Shown here piece after piece: positions 1 through 12,035 of a stretch of DNA of 64,000 bases. Made by a program: the position numbers and the translations under genes. The DNA is from Achatina immaculata (taxonomy: Eukaryota; Mollusca; Gastropoda; Stylommatophora; Achatinidae), in contig CM019696.1 in NCBI GenBank assembly GCA_009760885.1, positions 46,942,017 through 47,006,016 on the forward strand, in the 5' to 3' direction. The number at the start of each line of letters is the position of its first letter. The first letter of the stretch is position 1. The notes under the pieces are model-generated. The model was not told the origin of the DNA. It saw only the letters and a list, made by a program, of their open reading frames with translations, and did no database searches.

Positions 1-454
1 CGTGACGTCACGAAGTACGTTCCTTTCATTTCTCTGTGACTCGACAGAGATCTCCACTTTCTTGGTGCTGTCTGCTTACTTTCGCTGGCGTGTTGCTGCT
101 AATGGTAGGTCCCGCTGGGCCTGTCTGACAAGATTCGGGGGGTCCTCGTGGAGGATGCTTGCTGGTGCCCGAGATGACGATTATACGGCCCCAGGCGGTC
201 GTAGAAATCTCCCCTCCCGCGCAAAATAATAAAAGATTATTTCCGAATAAGTGAGGGAAAATATGGGACGACCCGAGCAGCACAAACACTGTCTAAAAGA
301 TGAAAAACTCAAGAGAATAAAATCATGAAAAAAAAAACCCGAAAACATGAACAGTTTTTCAGTAAGCCTATGAGTTCGCTACCTAAACCCAACTCGCATT
401 ATACCCACAATAAATGTGTATCCATGCATTCCCTGCCTTTTCTATCTCCATGGA
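1..454. other. Unassigned sequence
   Basis: No gene, RNA or repeat recognised. The first 230 bases are CpG-containing and of mixed composition, then the sequence becomes AT-rich. The short open frames on both strands show no recognisable domain. Confidence 0.5.
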
Positions 455-838
455 AACGTGAGTGTTATGTTCTTTGCAGCTGATGCCGTGGAGGGAGGGG
501 GGGGGGGGTTGTTCAGCAAAACATTGTATCGGACTAGGAGTGGGTTACCTCGGCTATTTTATTCAGTCTCTACGTGGAGCTAAATAGCATGGGTGTGAAA
601 TACCTCTTTAGCAGACTCCACTGCCACGGGGATTATGGGGTTTCCTGCCCTGTTAACCAGGTACCAATGGAGAGGTGGGACAGGGTCGTATGATTCACTA
701 AGCCAGTTGCCAGCCGTCCCTGACTGCCAAATCAGACAGAATTCTCATATTTATATGATTTTTCTCCCTAGCCTGCCACGAGATCCCTACGAAATCCCAT
801 ATTCCAAAGATGCCCCTTCGTACCAAAGTCTGCTTTAA
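455..838 (+). repeat. Dispersed repeat R1, copy a (compact form)
   Basis: This is the compact copy of a family seen at least five times in the window. It has a head motif near 470 (TTCTTTGCAGCTGATGCCGTG), a G-rich run, one copy of a GTGGAGCTAA unit near 574, and a tail starting at about 613 (AGACTCCACTGCCACGGGG). The tail continues with blocks shared with 22.6 kb and 20.8 kb, such as CCTGCC-TTAACCAGG and GGGACAGGGTC. It has no coding capacity. I do not recognise it as a named family; a SINE or a short DNA-transposon derivative are both possible, and I see no clear terminal repeats or pol III boxes. Confidence 0.65.
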
Positions 839-1564
839 CGTAGTGGAATGATCCAGAAAAATCCATGATCATCATGTAGCGTGTCCCTCACATAGCATTT
901 CTGACTCTGATAGCCAATAGGAGAATTTCGCGTTATCTAATCAGGATACACACTTCATTGAGAGCAGAAATTTAGAATATCAGCGATCTCCATGTCCTGT
1001 CGTTTCCTTCCTTTCCTCCCTTCCTCGTTTCTCATGAACTCTATTTTCTTTTGTCCATATTGTTTCTAGCACAAAACGGCACAAAGAATGTTTTTTTGTT
1101 TTGTTTTTGGTGAAGCGAGGAAGCAGTTTTTCAGCCATATCCAATTCTTACAAGATGGTTTTATTTCTTCTCTTATCCTTCCAGAATACAACGAACGGAG
1201 ACTAACAGAAGGCAAATGTCTGCAAATGTAATGGTCCTCGTTCTGTAGCTTATTTCTGTAAGGAAAAAACCACTCAATGGGGTATGGGTGAGAAGTAAGA
1301 TGAAAGTATCCTTTGCGAGAAGCTGTGGCGGGGAGCTTGAAGGCCAGATTTTATTTCGGACAAAACGAGTTCGAATCCCACGAAGATCTGGACGAGTTTT
1401 GTTCAACTCAGCCTGTCCAAGCTCCGGCGACTGCTCTAACAAACATGGTTTAGTGTCTGGGTTTAAAGTTAACCAGTCCTCCGTTCCGTTACACCCCCTC
1501 CCCCTCCAATCCCTTCCAGTGATATTATTTTTGTTCTTTTCTCCACCCCCTCCGCCCCCAGAAC
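839..1564. other. Unassigned sequence
   Basis: AT-rich with short T runs. Open frames of about 90-100 codons lie on both strands at 1173-1599 with no recognisable domain. I see no repeat or gene. Confidence 0.5.
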
Positions 1565-1619
1565 GAGGAGTAGAATGTTCTATGGAACCGATGCTGTGAA
1601 AATGTTAACATGCTGCATC
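1565..1619 (+). repeat. Dispersed repeat R1, copy b, head
   Basis: The R1 head is present as GATGCTGTGAAAATGTT near 1590. It lies directly before the minisatellite. The matching R1 tail lies at 7850-8040, so this copy appears to have been split by internal expansion and by a large insertion. Confidence 0.55.
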
Positions 1620-2422
1620 TTCTTAAGGGGCGAAAGAAGTTACACCACTCTCAGAGTGAAGCTAATGTGGGGTGAGGGTGGGGGTGGGAAGAAGAGTTAC
1701 ATCACTCTCCGAGTGAAATTAATATTGGAGGAGGGGGGAAATGGGGAAGAAGAGTTACACCACTCTCCGAGTGAAACTAAAATGGCGGATGGGTGGGGGG
1801 AAGAGTTACACCACTCTCTTGAGTTTAGCTAATATGAGGGGGGGGAGGGTGGAGGGAAAGAGTTACACCGCTCTCTGAGTGGAGTTAATATGGGGTGGAT
1901 AGGGTGGAGGATAAGTTACACCACTCTCTGAGTGGAGCTAACATCTGGGAATAGGGTGGGTGGAAAGAGTTACACCACTCTCTGAGTGCAGCTAATATGG
2001 GGGAGAGGGTGGAAGGAAATAGTTATACAACTCTCTGAGTGGAGTAAATATCTGGGGAGAGGGTGGGGGAAAGAGCTACACCACTCTCTGAGTGGAGCTA
2101 ATATCTGGGAATAGGGTGGGTAAAAAGAGTTACACCACTCTCTGAGTGGAGCTAATATTCTGGGGATAGGGTGGGTAAAAAGAGTTACACCACTCTCTGA
2201 GTGGAGCTAATATTCTGGGGAGGGGTGGGAGGTGAAAAAGGTACACAACTCTCCGAGAGAAGCTAATATATGGGGAGGGGAGGGAAGAGTTACACCACTC
2301 TCTGAGTGGAGCTAATATCTGGGAGGGGGTGAGGGGAAAGAGTTAACCACGCTCTGAGTGTAGCTAATATTTGTAGAGGGGGTGGGAGGGGAAAGAGTTA
2401 ACCACTCTCTGAGTGTAGCTAT
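1620..2422 (+). repeat. Hairpin-containing minisatellite, left block
   Basis: About 16 units of variable length (roughly 45-52 bp). The core is AGAGTTACACCACTCTC followed by TGAGTGGAGCTAATAT and a G-rich spacer. Each core contains CCACTC-TCT-GAGTGG, a perfect 6-bp stem with a 3-nt loop. The compact R1 copy at 455-838 has one recognisable unit (GTGGAGCTAA), so the array probably grew inside R1. The same array resumes at 7623, on the other side of the inserted element. Confidence 0.85.
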
Positions 2423-3799
2423 TGTGGAAGGTATTTCCTTTGCGGAAAATATATTACTAATCAGGAGCACCAACTATAACGTGCTCTCGCCGTGAAAGAT
2501 AGTGCCAGTCATGTGCACCACGGTAAAAGTATTTTCCGAGAATGATATATTACTAACTGTGCCAACACGGCATCAACTATAGACGTATGCCTCTGAGGCA
2601 GTACACGGAGCGTCAGAGATATTGATCTTTTTGTGGACTTTAACTGTATTAGAAAGTCTTACATGTTGTTGTTGCCTGTAAGAGTTGGTAACACTACTTT
2701 ATCAAAAAGGCAAACTTTTCACTATCGTATACCCCGACTGACACAGCAGCAATGTCAGGTTCTCAACTGCCACAACAAAAACAACAGTGTTACGTAATAA
2801 AAACCTGTACAGGACTTCATACTCATTCAACAGGACTAACAGATAAGAACTCCATGTAGATAATGAATAGACTAAGTTCAAAGATACAGATCAAACATTT
2901 ATTGAATGAAAAAAATAAGCGGTGGAAGATGGAGATGAGGAAGGGAAAAAAACTGCCAACATGGCAGGGTGATTTAATAAGCAATACGAGAGCTTCCCGG
3001 GCAAGTAGTCGACGCCATGGGGAAGAACAGCCTGACAATAATAAGCAAATAAAAACAACTACTTACAGTATAGTGACCTTCTAACACATTTCCCAAACAC
3101 GCAACTCTGTCCTGACAAGGACAACACTCCTAACATCTACATCTCAGTACAAGATAGAACAACACTGTCCTAAAGGAGAATATTCTGAGTTAAAACAATT
3201 TCATTACTAAAACTGACTAGCAACTACTCCATTGGGAAAATGACTACTCAGCTAAACATTCTACACAAAATCCGATCTATAACAAAAGTTGCTCAAACTG
3301 AAATATTCCCTATAATTTTATCTTGAACATTCTCAAAATGTATCTTACGTGACGTCTGTCTAATGACCTTGGGTAATAAAGTGTGAAAGTTAGCCTCGAG
3401 TAAAAAAAAATCCGAAGTTTAAATACACTGTTACTAAAAAAGAGAAAAACTACTCTAGACAGCTCAACAAATATAATAATAATTTTTAGAAGTTAACGTG
3501 TCATAGCTGATCTTGAGTAAAAAAAAAAAAACATTCCAAGACCTAAATTTTCTGCTACTCCTTTCTTCTGGTTATGTCGACACAGACATTACACTTTTTT
3601 TACCCTTCAAGAATTTTCCTAACCATCACGTGAGATTTACCAGACGTCAAGGCCATGTAATCTGAGTACTATATAATTTGTTTTTAACATTACGTGAAGA
3701 TGTGAATTAAAAAAGGACTTAACTCTGCCTATCTTAACTAATCTACTAATTATATCCCTTCATCTATAACTAATTGCTAAGAAACGATATAATATTACG
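2423..3799. repeat. Left long direct repeat (LTR-like)
   Basis: Clear identity with the right copy starts at CTAATCAGGAGCACC (2457) and ends at ATAATATTAC (3798). Before 2457 the two copies are only weakly similar. The copies differ by scattered substitutions and small indels, so they are old. A 71-codon open frame on the minus strand (2823-3038) has a counterpart in the other copy (6660-6875), but it has no recognisable domain and I do not treat it as a gene. Confidence 0.75.
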
Positions 3800-4019
3800 T
3801 ACTTCCCCCTCTTTTTTGAAGAGATTTGCCCGTCAAATCTCTCCCACCAAAAAAATATACAACTTAACTCTCACAAGAACTAAACTACTGTTACCAAAAT
3901 GTACTCATAATGCTATACTCCAAATCTTTTTGTAAAATAATAGTTCTCTCCAACAGAACACACGCGTTGTCGTTATTGGACACTTCTCTGAAATTGATGC
4001 ATCTTCATTCTCTTTTTGT

Positions 4020-4650
4020 AAACATCTATTCTCATCATATGCAGGTACAAGCTGTACAAGTGTGGTATAGGTTGTCTCAAGTAGAATATATTATTATCTA
4101 TTCATATCATACGCAACTATACGTTACACGTATGTAGAATAGGCACAACTTTGGGTATAACATGTAATCATCTATCCTAAACATATGCAACTATCCGTTA
4201 GACATATGTGGAACAGGCATAATTTTATGCATAGTATGTAATCATCCACTATAATCACATGCGACTATACGTTATTTATATGTAGAACAGGTAAACCTTG
4301 GTATTATGTGTAATCATCCATTCTAACCATATGCACTATACGCTATGCATATGTAGAACAGGTAAACTCTGGTATATATGTAATCATCCATTCTAATCAC
4401 ATGCAACTATACGTTATACATACACAGAACAGGTAAAGTCTGGTATTATATGTAATCATCCATTCTAATCATACGCAACTATACGTTATACATGCATAGA
4501 ACAGGTAAACTCTGGTATTATATGTAATCATCCATTCTAATCATACGCAACTAAACGTTATACATACACAGAACAGGTAAACTCTGGTATTATATGTAAT
4601 CATCCATTCTAATCATACGCAACTATACGTTATACATGCATAGAACAGGT
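4020..4650. repeat. 72-bp minisatellite
   Basis: About eight diverged units. Key words are AATCATCCATTCTAATCA, ACGCAACTATACGTTA and GAACAGGTAAACTCTGG. The leftmost units are the most diverged and the right ones nearly uniform, which fits growth from the right side. Confidence 0.85.
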
Positions 4651-5848
4651 ACCAGTATCAGGCTGAACCGCCTTCCATTCATCCCTCCCGAGGATTGTGC
4701 TCCGTACCGCTTGTACGGGCCAAATAAAAAAAAAAATGTAAAACTGGTCTAACAAGACCCCTGTATGGAACATCACCTCGTAGATATTACCGCCACGTCC
4801 AAGATAATAATTCATATCATGAATATCTCTAACACTAAAGTCCGGCCTAACCCAATTGCGAACCGAGATTGGACATCACAACCATAGCTCCAATAGCAGG
4901 AAACCTCAATGGGATGCTTCGACTCTGGGATATGCTATGTTGTATTGGGAACTTCGTATTCATAACTTCACTCGAACTATTATTTCTGTTGACGACGAGC
5001 TTTCATTATAATCAAATCATGAACTATATCTAATTAGCTGAAAGAAAAAAATTCAAAATCGAAATATTATGCTGTCAATATCCTCTTGCGGATTAATTCC
5101 CAATTCATCACAAGTATGGTAAATCTGAAACTTCAAATCATATGGTTGATCTGGAAACAATCAATATCACAGGGTAACAACATCCAGGGATGGAAGAATC
5201 TTTTTGTAATCTATCGATGCATAAAGCAATACAATAACAATCAATTTTACGTAACCACTAAATTTCTAACTAATGTAGATGAAAAATTTTCAACAACTAA
5301 TAATGTCCACAATAATGGAATTCACCACAGTCGATATTTGATAATTTGCGATTTCTGCAGGCTAAAGCACAAACTATTACCGTCCAAGTTCTTAATGTTC
5401 ATAAATTCACAAGTGTTGAAGATGCTAATGTTTACATAATCCAGGTTGATTATTCTGGTGACAATGTCTTTCGGAAATGATTGTCCCTGGCTGGAACTAG
5501 AAGAACTGTTTATCATAAACAGCAAGTGATACTGTCCTTTTCTGCGATGACTAAAGATACAAAGGATTTCTCAAGTATGTGATGCTCTTCTAACGCAGCA
5601 GATTCGGGATCATCTGAACCAAGCTGGATCTACAGACAAGGCCAGGCTGGATAGACTCACTGCACTGGGAAAAGATTGGAAGTGCCTCAAATTTCAGGAT
5701 GGTAAAGTCTTTTTCGCTGTCTTGACAACTCCAGACAACACCCATGAATTGACACCCCCACTATTTATGTACCCATTGGACTAACATTTTCCGCCAAATC
5801 TGTGTTGGGGACCCTGACGTAAAGTTGCCAGCCGAGATGAGATCGCTA

Positions 5849-5983
5849 ACTAATCTAACCGTCGAGTATATTGACGGCCCTATCTAGCTAAAACATATCA
5901 ACTCCTAAACTAATCTAACCGTCGAGTATATTGACTGCCCTATCTAGCTAAAACCTATCAACTCCTAAACTAAGCTACATACA
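5849..5983. repeat. 60-bp duplicated unit
   Basis: Two nearly identical 60-bp units begin ACTAATCTAACCGTCGAGTA, with the start of a third at about 5969. The first two differ at only a couple of positions. Confidence 0.85.
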
Positions 5984-6262
5984 CACTGGTGAACCTATTC
6001 TAACTAACTTACTCTATCTCAAATAACATCACTTCCTACTGCTAAATATCCACTTCTTAACTCCACCGTTACATAAATACGTAGTAACTGACTACAACAG
6101 ATAAACAGCTAATATAGAAAGTGACAGTGGATATGACAGATGACACTGTTTTGAACGTCAGTGTAAAGAAAATATAAAGAAAAACTTGTCATGACTGCAA
6201 AGCAAGCAAGAAAAACGAGTTGAGTTATATCATACAAGAAATATTTTCAATGAGATATCAAC

Positions 6263-7622
6263 TGATGAAAGTGGTTGATCTATAAGAAGGCTCTAATCAG
6301 GAGCACCAACTATAACGTGCTCTCGCCGTGAAAGATAATGCCAGTCATGTGCACCACGGTAAAAGTATTTTTTCGAGGATGATGTATTATTAATTGTGCC
6401 AACATGGCATCAACTATAGACGTATGCCTCCGTGACAGTACACAGAGCGTCAGAGATATTGATCTTTTTGTGGACTTTAACTGTATTAGAAAGACTTACA
6501 TGTTGTTGTTGCCTGTAAGAGTTGGTAACACTACTTTACCAAAAAGGCAAACTTTTCACTATTGTATACCGCGACTGACACAACACCAATGCCAGGTCCT
6601 CAACTGCCACAACAAAAACAACAGCGTTACGTAATGAAAACCTGTACAGGACTTCATACTCATTCAACAGGGCTAACAGATAAGACCTCCATGTAGGTAA
6701 TGAATAGACTAACTTCCAAGATACAGATCAAACATTTACTGAATGAAAAAAAAGTGGTGGAAGATGAAGATGAGGAAGGAAAACGAACTGCCAACATGCA
6801 GAGTGATTTAACAAGCAATACAAGAACTTCCCGGGGGCATTGTCGGCGCCATGGGGGAGAATAGCCTGACGACAATAAGCAGGTAAAAACAACTACTTAC
6901 AGTATAGTGACCTTCCAACACATCTCCCGAACACACAACTCTGTCCTGACAAGGACAACACTCCTAACATCTACATCTCAGTACAAGGTAAAACAACACT
7001 GTCCTAAAGGACAATATGCTGAGTTAAAACTTTTCCATTACTAAAACCGACTTGCAACTACTCCACTGGGAAAATGACTACTCAGCTAAACATTCTACAC
7101 AAAATCCGATCCATAACACAAATTGCTCAAGCTGAAATATCCCCTACAATTTTCTCTTAAACTTTCTCAAAATTTATTTCACGCAACGTCTGTCTACAGA
7201 CCCTTGGTAATAAAGTGTCAAAATTAACCTTGATTTTAAAAATTCTAAGGTTTAAATTTTCTGTTACTAAAAGTAACTAGTCTATACAGCTCAGCAAAAT
7301 GTATTAATAATTCTAGTGAAGTTAACGTGTCATACCTAACCTTGAGTAAAAAAAAAACATTCAAGGCCTAAATTTTCTGCTACTCCTTTCGTCTGGTTAT
7401 GTCGATCCAGACATTACACTTTTTAACACTTCACGACTGTTCCTAACCATCACTTGAGATCTACCAAACGTCTAGGCCAAGTGGGCTGAGTACTATCTAT
7501 TTTTTTTTAACATTACGTAAAGAGGTGAATTAAAACGGGACTTAACTCTGCCTATCTTAACTAATCTACTAATTATATCCCTTCATCTGTAACTAATTGC
7601 TAACAAACGATATAATATTACA
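6263..7622. repeat. Right long direct repeat (LTR-like)
   Basis: This is the partner of the left repeat, with clear identity over 6293-7621. It is followed directly by the resumed minisatellite (CTAATATGAGG). A possible TG start is at 6263, where similarity to the left copy is weak. Confidence 0.75.
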
Positions 7623-7835
7623 CTAATATGAGGGGTGGAGTGGGTGGGAGGGAGGCGAGGGGAAGAGTTACACCACTCTCAGAGTGAAGCTAACATGGGG
7701 GAGGGGTGAGGGGAAGAGTTACACCACTCTCCGAGTGAAGCTGATATGGGGGAAGGGTTGAGGGGAAGAGGTACGTCATTCCGAGTGAAGCTAATATTGG
7801 GGGAGGGGGAGTTGGGGGAAGAGGAAGGGGGAGAA
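7623..7835 (+). repeat. Hairpin minisatellite, right block
   Basis: About four units of the array seen at 1620-2422 (AGAGTTACACCACTCTC, GAGTGAAGCTAATAT and G-rich spacers). These units resemble the first units of the left block (GAGTGAAGCTAAT) more than the later ones. Confidence 0.85.
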
Positions 7836-7849
7836 ATGCAATACTAATT

Positions 7850-8040
7850 TAACAGACTCCGCCTCCATGAGAACTATCAGAGATCTCTGCTTTAGGTTGG
7901 AGGTCATTTAACTGGTGGGGGGGGGGGTGGAGGGGGTAGTGGGTGAATAGCAACAGAGAGGTTTGAAAAAGGGTCTTGATCGTCTGTAGGTTCGTCAACC
8001 CTGGCGCTAACACGTGAGTTACGGATCGCTAGCTCCCGCG
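7850..8040 (+). repeat. Dispersed repeat R1, copy b, tail
   Basis: It begins TTAACAGACTCCGCCTCCATG and continues with GGGTCTTGATCGTC, GGTTCGTCAACCCTGG and GAGTTACGGATCGC. The tail at 22615-22775 has equivalents of each in the same order (GGGTCTTGGTCAGC, GGTTCGCTAACCCTGAGG, GAGTCGCGGATTGCC). This places the 1.6-8.0 kb stretch inside one expanded and interrupted R1 copy. Confidence 0.65.
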
Positions 8041-8231
8041 TCAGACAGCTGTTTCATAACCCCCCCCCCCTTAAAATACCCCAACCCCCGACCTTCCACC
8101 CCTCCCAATAACAACGTACCACTGCTAACAAATTATAAATGTACCTATAGGTTCCGTAACGTTTGCATTCCGTAGTGGCGTCACGTGTTAGTGCATTCGC
8201 ATTTCCAGGTCACTACAACATTTGTAGATAT

Positions 8232-8545
8232 ATATCCATATTGCATATATCAATACAAAAAGAACTTAATACTGAAGATGGTTGGCTAGTAAAGAGGATT
8301 AAACAGAGAAAACGTAAATATTTTGGACACATTAAACGTCATGATAATCTGGAGAATACCGTCTTGGAAGGCTACATAATAGGAAAAAGAAAGAGAGGAA
8401 GGCCAAGGCGAAGATGGCTGCAAGACATCGTTGATGATCTGCAAATGGAGGAGATCTTGCTTACAACCGAGAGGCCTACAGGAGAGCTGTTAGGGAGGCA
8501 AATTTCCCCAAGGGACATGCAAATGACTGAATGACTGACTGAAAG
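8232..8545 (+). pseudogene. L-B LINE, C-terminal end of reverse transcriptase ORF
   Basis: A 5'-truncated 3' end of a non-LTR retrotransposon. The frame reads ...YFGHIKRHDNLE, then GKRKRGRPRRRWLQDIVDD. This basic GRPRRRW tail is typical of the C-terminus of RTE-like and related endonuclease/reverse transcriptase ORFs, after the RT domain. The last part is garbled by a small deletion compared with the copy at 52.5 kb. The 3' tail is a degenerate (TGAA)/(TGAC) repeat, as expected for target-primed insertion. Two other copies lie at 22.88-23.17 kb (minus) and 52.48-52.62 kb. It is not a host gene. Confidence 0.8.
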
Positions 8546-8975
8546 TAAATGAGGTAGGGGTGCCAGCACCTTGCCTCGCTGACCCTGTTTTCCTAGATAA
8601 ACCCCAGGTACCCACTTTTTTAAGGCTGGGTTTATGACCCCAGTTTTATTCATACAAAAAAGCCATTTTCTCCTGTTAAATTAAAAACCCACTGGAAAGC
8701 ACTGATAAACATTTTGGTTTTCATTTTCTTTGTTTACGTGTCACACTCATTTTACGGCCTTTCCAGTATACAAATATCTCATCCATGTTATTTTCGTTTC
8801 ATATTTCTGCTTGTTCATTAATGTCTACATTTTATTCTCACTGCTTTGCGCAGTTCCCTTGGGATTACAACTGTACTGTTAATACGTTGTCATGGTAATG
8901 TATGGTACTCCGCTATGCACATATTTATAAAAAATACAGACTATAATAGTGTGGCTGCATGCTGGAGGTAATTTG
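8546..8975. other. Unassigned sequence
   Basis: AT-rich. The part at 8550-8640 faintly resembles SINE tail sequence (GGTACCCACTTTTTTAAGG) but is too diverged to assign. I see nothing else. Confidence 0.4.
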
Positions 8976-9292
8976 AAGGCAAGAGAGAGAGAAAGAGAGA
9001 GAGAGGAAGGAGAGGAGAGATGGAGGGTGGCGGAGAGATTGGAGGGCGAGCGAGGAGGAGGAGAGAGAAATGAGGAAAGCGAGAGGGAGAGAGAGGGAAG
9101 GTGAAAGAGGGGAGGTGAGAAAGAGAGGGAGAGAGAAGAGGAGAGGTGGTGAGAGAGGCGGGGAAGGAGAGAGAAGAGAAGGTAGAGAGGTAGGGGGAGA
9201 GAGAGGGGAGAGGAAAAAGAGTGGGAGACGGAAGAGAGAGATGAGGGAAGGGAGGGAGGGAGAGAAGGGAGAGGGTGAGAGAGTGAGAAAAA
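8976..9292 (+). repeat. (GA)n/(GGA)n purine tract
   Basis: About 315 bases almost wholly purine on the plus strand. It adjoins the 3' end of an L-A LINE fragment that starts at 9293. The long open frames on both strands (RER-rich and SLS-rich) are compositional artefacts. Confidence 0.9.
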
Positions 9293-9412
9293 CAGATTTA
9301 TATTTTCAGAGTCCATATTTGGGGCACGGGGCCCCATTTGACATTCTGCCCTTTATCTGTCAGCTTTCATTCTTACATAATCATACCTGTACAACATCAG
9401 TTTAGAGCAAGT
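9293..9412 (-). mobile_element. L-A LINE, 3' UTR fragment
   Basis: The plus strand shows GGGGCCCCATTTGACATTCTGCCCTTTATC, shortened here to its landmark CATTCTGCCCTTTATC. It matches the 3' UTR of the L-A copies at 11.0, 23.5 and 25.4 kb. It is non-coding and 5'-truncated. Confidence 0.65.
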
Positions 9413-9786
9413 ATTACAAGCATATTTTTTTTTTAAAAACCAACACTAATAATTAAACGAACAACTTTTACACATAACCCTTCATTCATATGTTCAAATT
9501 ATATAAATAGAATATAGAGTTACTTTACATTTTCACACATTCATTATAGACAAATTGTTAAACAAATTGATTCAAATGTTCGAATTACCTCAGTCATTCT
9601 GTCCACAGACAGTTACTGCTGAGAGATTACAGCTATGATGAAAGTAGATCTTTGAAATGTAAAGTCCAGAAAGTATGCTTTGAAAAAGAAGTCTGAAATC
9701 AGTAAACAGAATATCACTGATGAGCTGTAGGTGGGATGAAGGGGTCTTCCAGAGTTAAGAGGCAGAGCAAGAGAGGCTTCTCTTGT
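9413..9786. other. Unassigned AT-rich sequence
   Basis: No gene or repeat seen. Confidence 0.45.
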
Positions 9787-10445
<659 letters not shown>

Positions 10446-10450
10446 GTTGC

Positions 10451-10483
<33 letters not shown>

Positions 10484-10507
10484 CGCTTTTGTTGTTTTTG
10501 TTGTTGT
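10446..10507. repeat. (GTT)n microsatellite
   Basis: About 20 units of GTT with a few interruptions. Confidence 0.95.
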
Positions 10508-10709
10508 TTCGAAATATGTTGAAACAGTCCAGTCTGGCTGTTGTTCTTCCGATTATGGCGTTGATGAGAATGGATAGCGCCGTCAGTAAGGTTACTTGGC
10601 TACCTTTATCAGTAGCATTAGGGTAACTGTTATGAAGTACATTAAGGGGAAGAAGAAGAATAGGGATGAAATAATCATAAAAAGAGGAAGAAAAGGCAAA
10701 ATATGTAGA

Positions 10710-11027
10710 AAAATAATTAGACACAGAAAACAGAGAGAAGAGTGGCTAGATATGGAAAACTGAAAGAAAGAAGACAGGAACAGAAAACAGAGAGAAGAGT
10801 GGCTAGATATGGAAAACTGAAAGAAAGAAGGCTAGTAACAGAAAACAGAAAGAAGAGTGGCTAGATATGGAAAACTGAAAGAAAGAAGGCTAGGAACAGA
10901 AAACAGAGAGAAGAGTGGCTAGATATGGAAAACTGAAAGAAAGAAGGCTAGAAACAGCAAACAGAAAGAAGAGTGGCTAGATATGGAAAACTGAAAGAAA
11001 AAAGGCTAGGAACAGAAAACAGAAAGA
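10710..11027 (+). repeat. 58-bp minisatellite, left part
   Basis: About five units of 58 bp (GAGTGGCTAGATATGGAAAA, GAAAGAAGGCTAGGAACAG). Related but more diverged GATGGCTAG units resume at about 12040, after an L-A insertion, so one array was split. Confidence 0.85.
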
Positions 11028-12035
11028 TTGATTGATTGAATGACTAACAGATTGTTTGATCGATCGATTGATTAATCCAAAGGGTTGAGAATTGGGCAAA
11101 CAGGCCCGTTTGACGTTCTGCCCTTAATCACACAACGTCTGTGTTCCAGACATCCGTGAAACATGCCATGCATGTAACAAACATAATCAGTATTGACAAA
11201 GCTGAGAAACATAAAATAAAATCAAACATTTGCTTTTCACTCTTATCCATTTACTCAATACATATTTTAAATGCATATATGTTGCCGTCTCACACTAATG
11301 AATATCCACCAAAGTACTATTCAGAAAAAAAATCAATTAAATTCAGTGCCGGAGCAAAGAGTCTGAAATATATAGATTTTATGAATCATGGAGACATGTG
11401 GTAGACATCAATTAAATACTAGAAAAGTATGTAGTTGTAGGAAGTAACAGAGTCTTTAGGTTCTTAGCTGAGAAAGGAGGGTATTCCAAAAATGAGCAGC
11501 AGAATAAGCAAAGTTTTTTTTTAAACACATCGAGTCTAGATTTTTTAAAGACAAATATTGGTTAAACGTTGACTAAACTTCGGGTAAGATTTTAAACAGT
11601 TTCCATAGATAAGATAGAACATTTTGTGATAGAATTCTATGGACTAACTTGGCTTTGTTGAGTAGGAACCTGTTCTAAGAGATAGTATTTTTATTTAATT
11701 GTGTTGTTCTGTGGTCTCTGTGTGATTTTGATCACTAATAAGGTTTACCGCTCCCTTTAACACCGAGCAACCATCACAGATTGTTCAGCAACAGTCTAAT
11801 TGTGTATGTGCATGTGATATGTAGCATGCCTTTCTTGTGTCTTAATCAGTGAGGTGCTTAATTTTTGGCTAACTGGTGCAATGAGTTCCGTTAGACTGTG
11901 CACATGAGAGTTACAGATCAGATATTGATCAATAGTGAGACCTACGGTTTTATGGTCGCTAACGTTTTTCCAACTCTGATGTTTTCGGTCGGTATAGAGC
12001 TGTATTATTGTTTTTGTAGAGTTTAGTGGAAAGAT
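11028..12035 (-). mobile_element. L-A LINE, 5'-truncated copy inserted in a minisatellite
   Basis: It reads on the minus strand. At 11796-12030 the frame gives NVSDHKTVGLTIDQYLICNS and SLIKTQERHATYHMHI, close to the translated C-terminal part of the L-A ORF near 16.1-16.3 kb. This region lies after the RT catalytic motifs. The 3' UTR runs down to 11028 and ends in a (TGAT)n-like tail. GAAAGAT lies at both edges (11021-11033 and near 12033) and may be a short target duplication. The copy is defective. Confidence 0.75.

Larger units (their letters stand above)
3800..6262. other. Non-coding interior of the LARD-like element
   Basis: AT-rich, no recognisable protein. A short hairpin lies just after the left repeat at about 3822-3845 (AGAGATTTG, 5-nt loop, CAAATCTCT). 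A 72-bp minisatellite fills 4020-4650. A 60-bp unit occurs twice from 5849 to 5968. A 117-codon frame at 5086-5439 has no motif that I recognise. Confidence 0.6.
2423..7622. mobile_element. LARD-like element with long direct terminal repeats
   Basis: Two direct repeats of about 1.34 kb (clear identity at 2457-3798 and 6293-7621) flank about 2.5 kb of interior. The same minisatellite lies on both outer sides, so the whole block reads as one insertion. The outer ends fit TG...CA (TGTGGAAGG at 2423, ATTACA ending at 7622). Flanking CTAT and CTAA could be an imperfect 4-bp target duplication, but the host array makes this uncertain. There is no gag, protease, RT or integrase in the interior and no convincing primer-binding site or polypurine tract. 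The architecture matches a non-autonomous LTR derivative. A tandem duplication is the alternative. Confidence 0.6.

Noticed and set aside
2823..3038. Conserved 71-codon minus-strand ORF in both long direct repeats
   Set aside because: Similarity is expected because the repeats are copies; no domain, and the second copy has changes that look random (including a Ser run).
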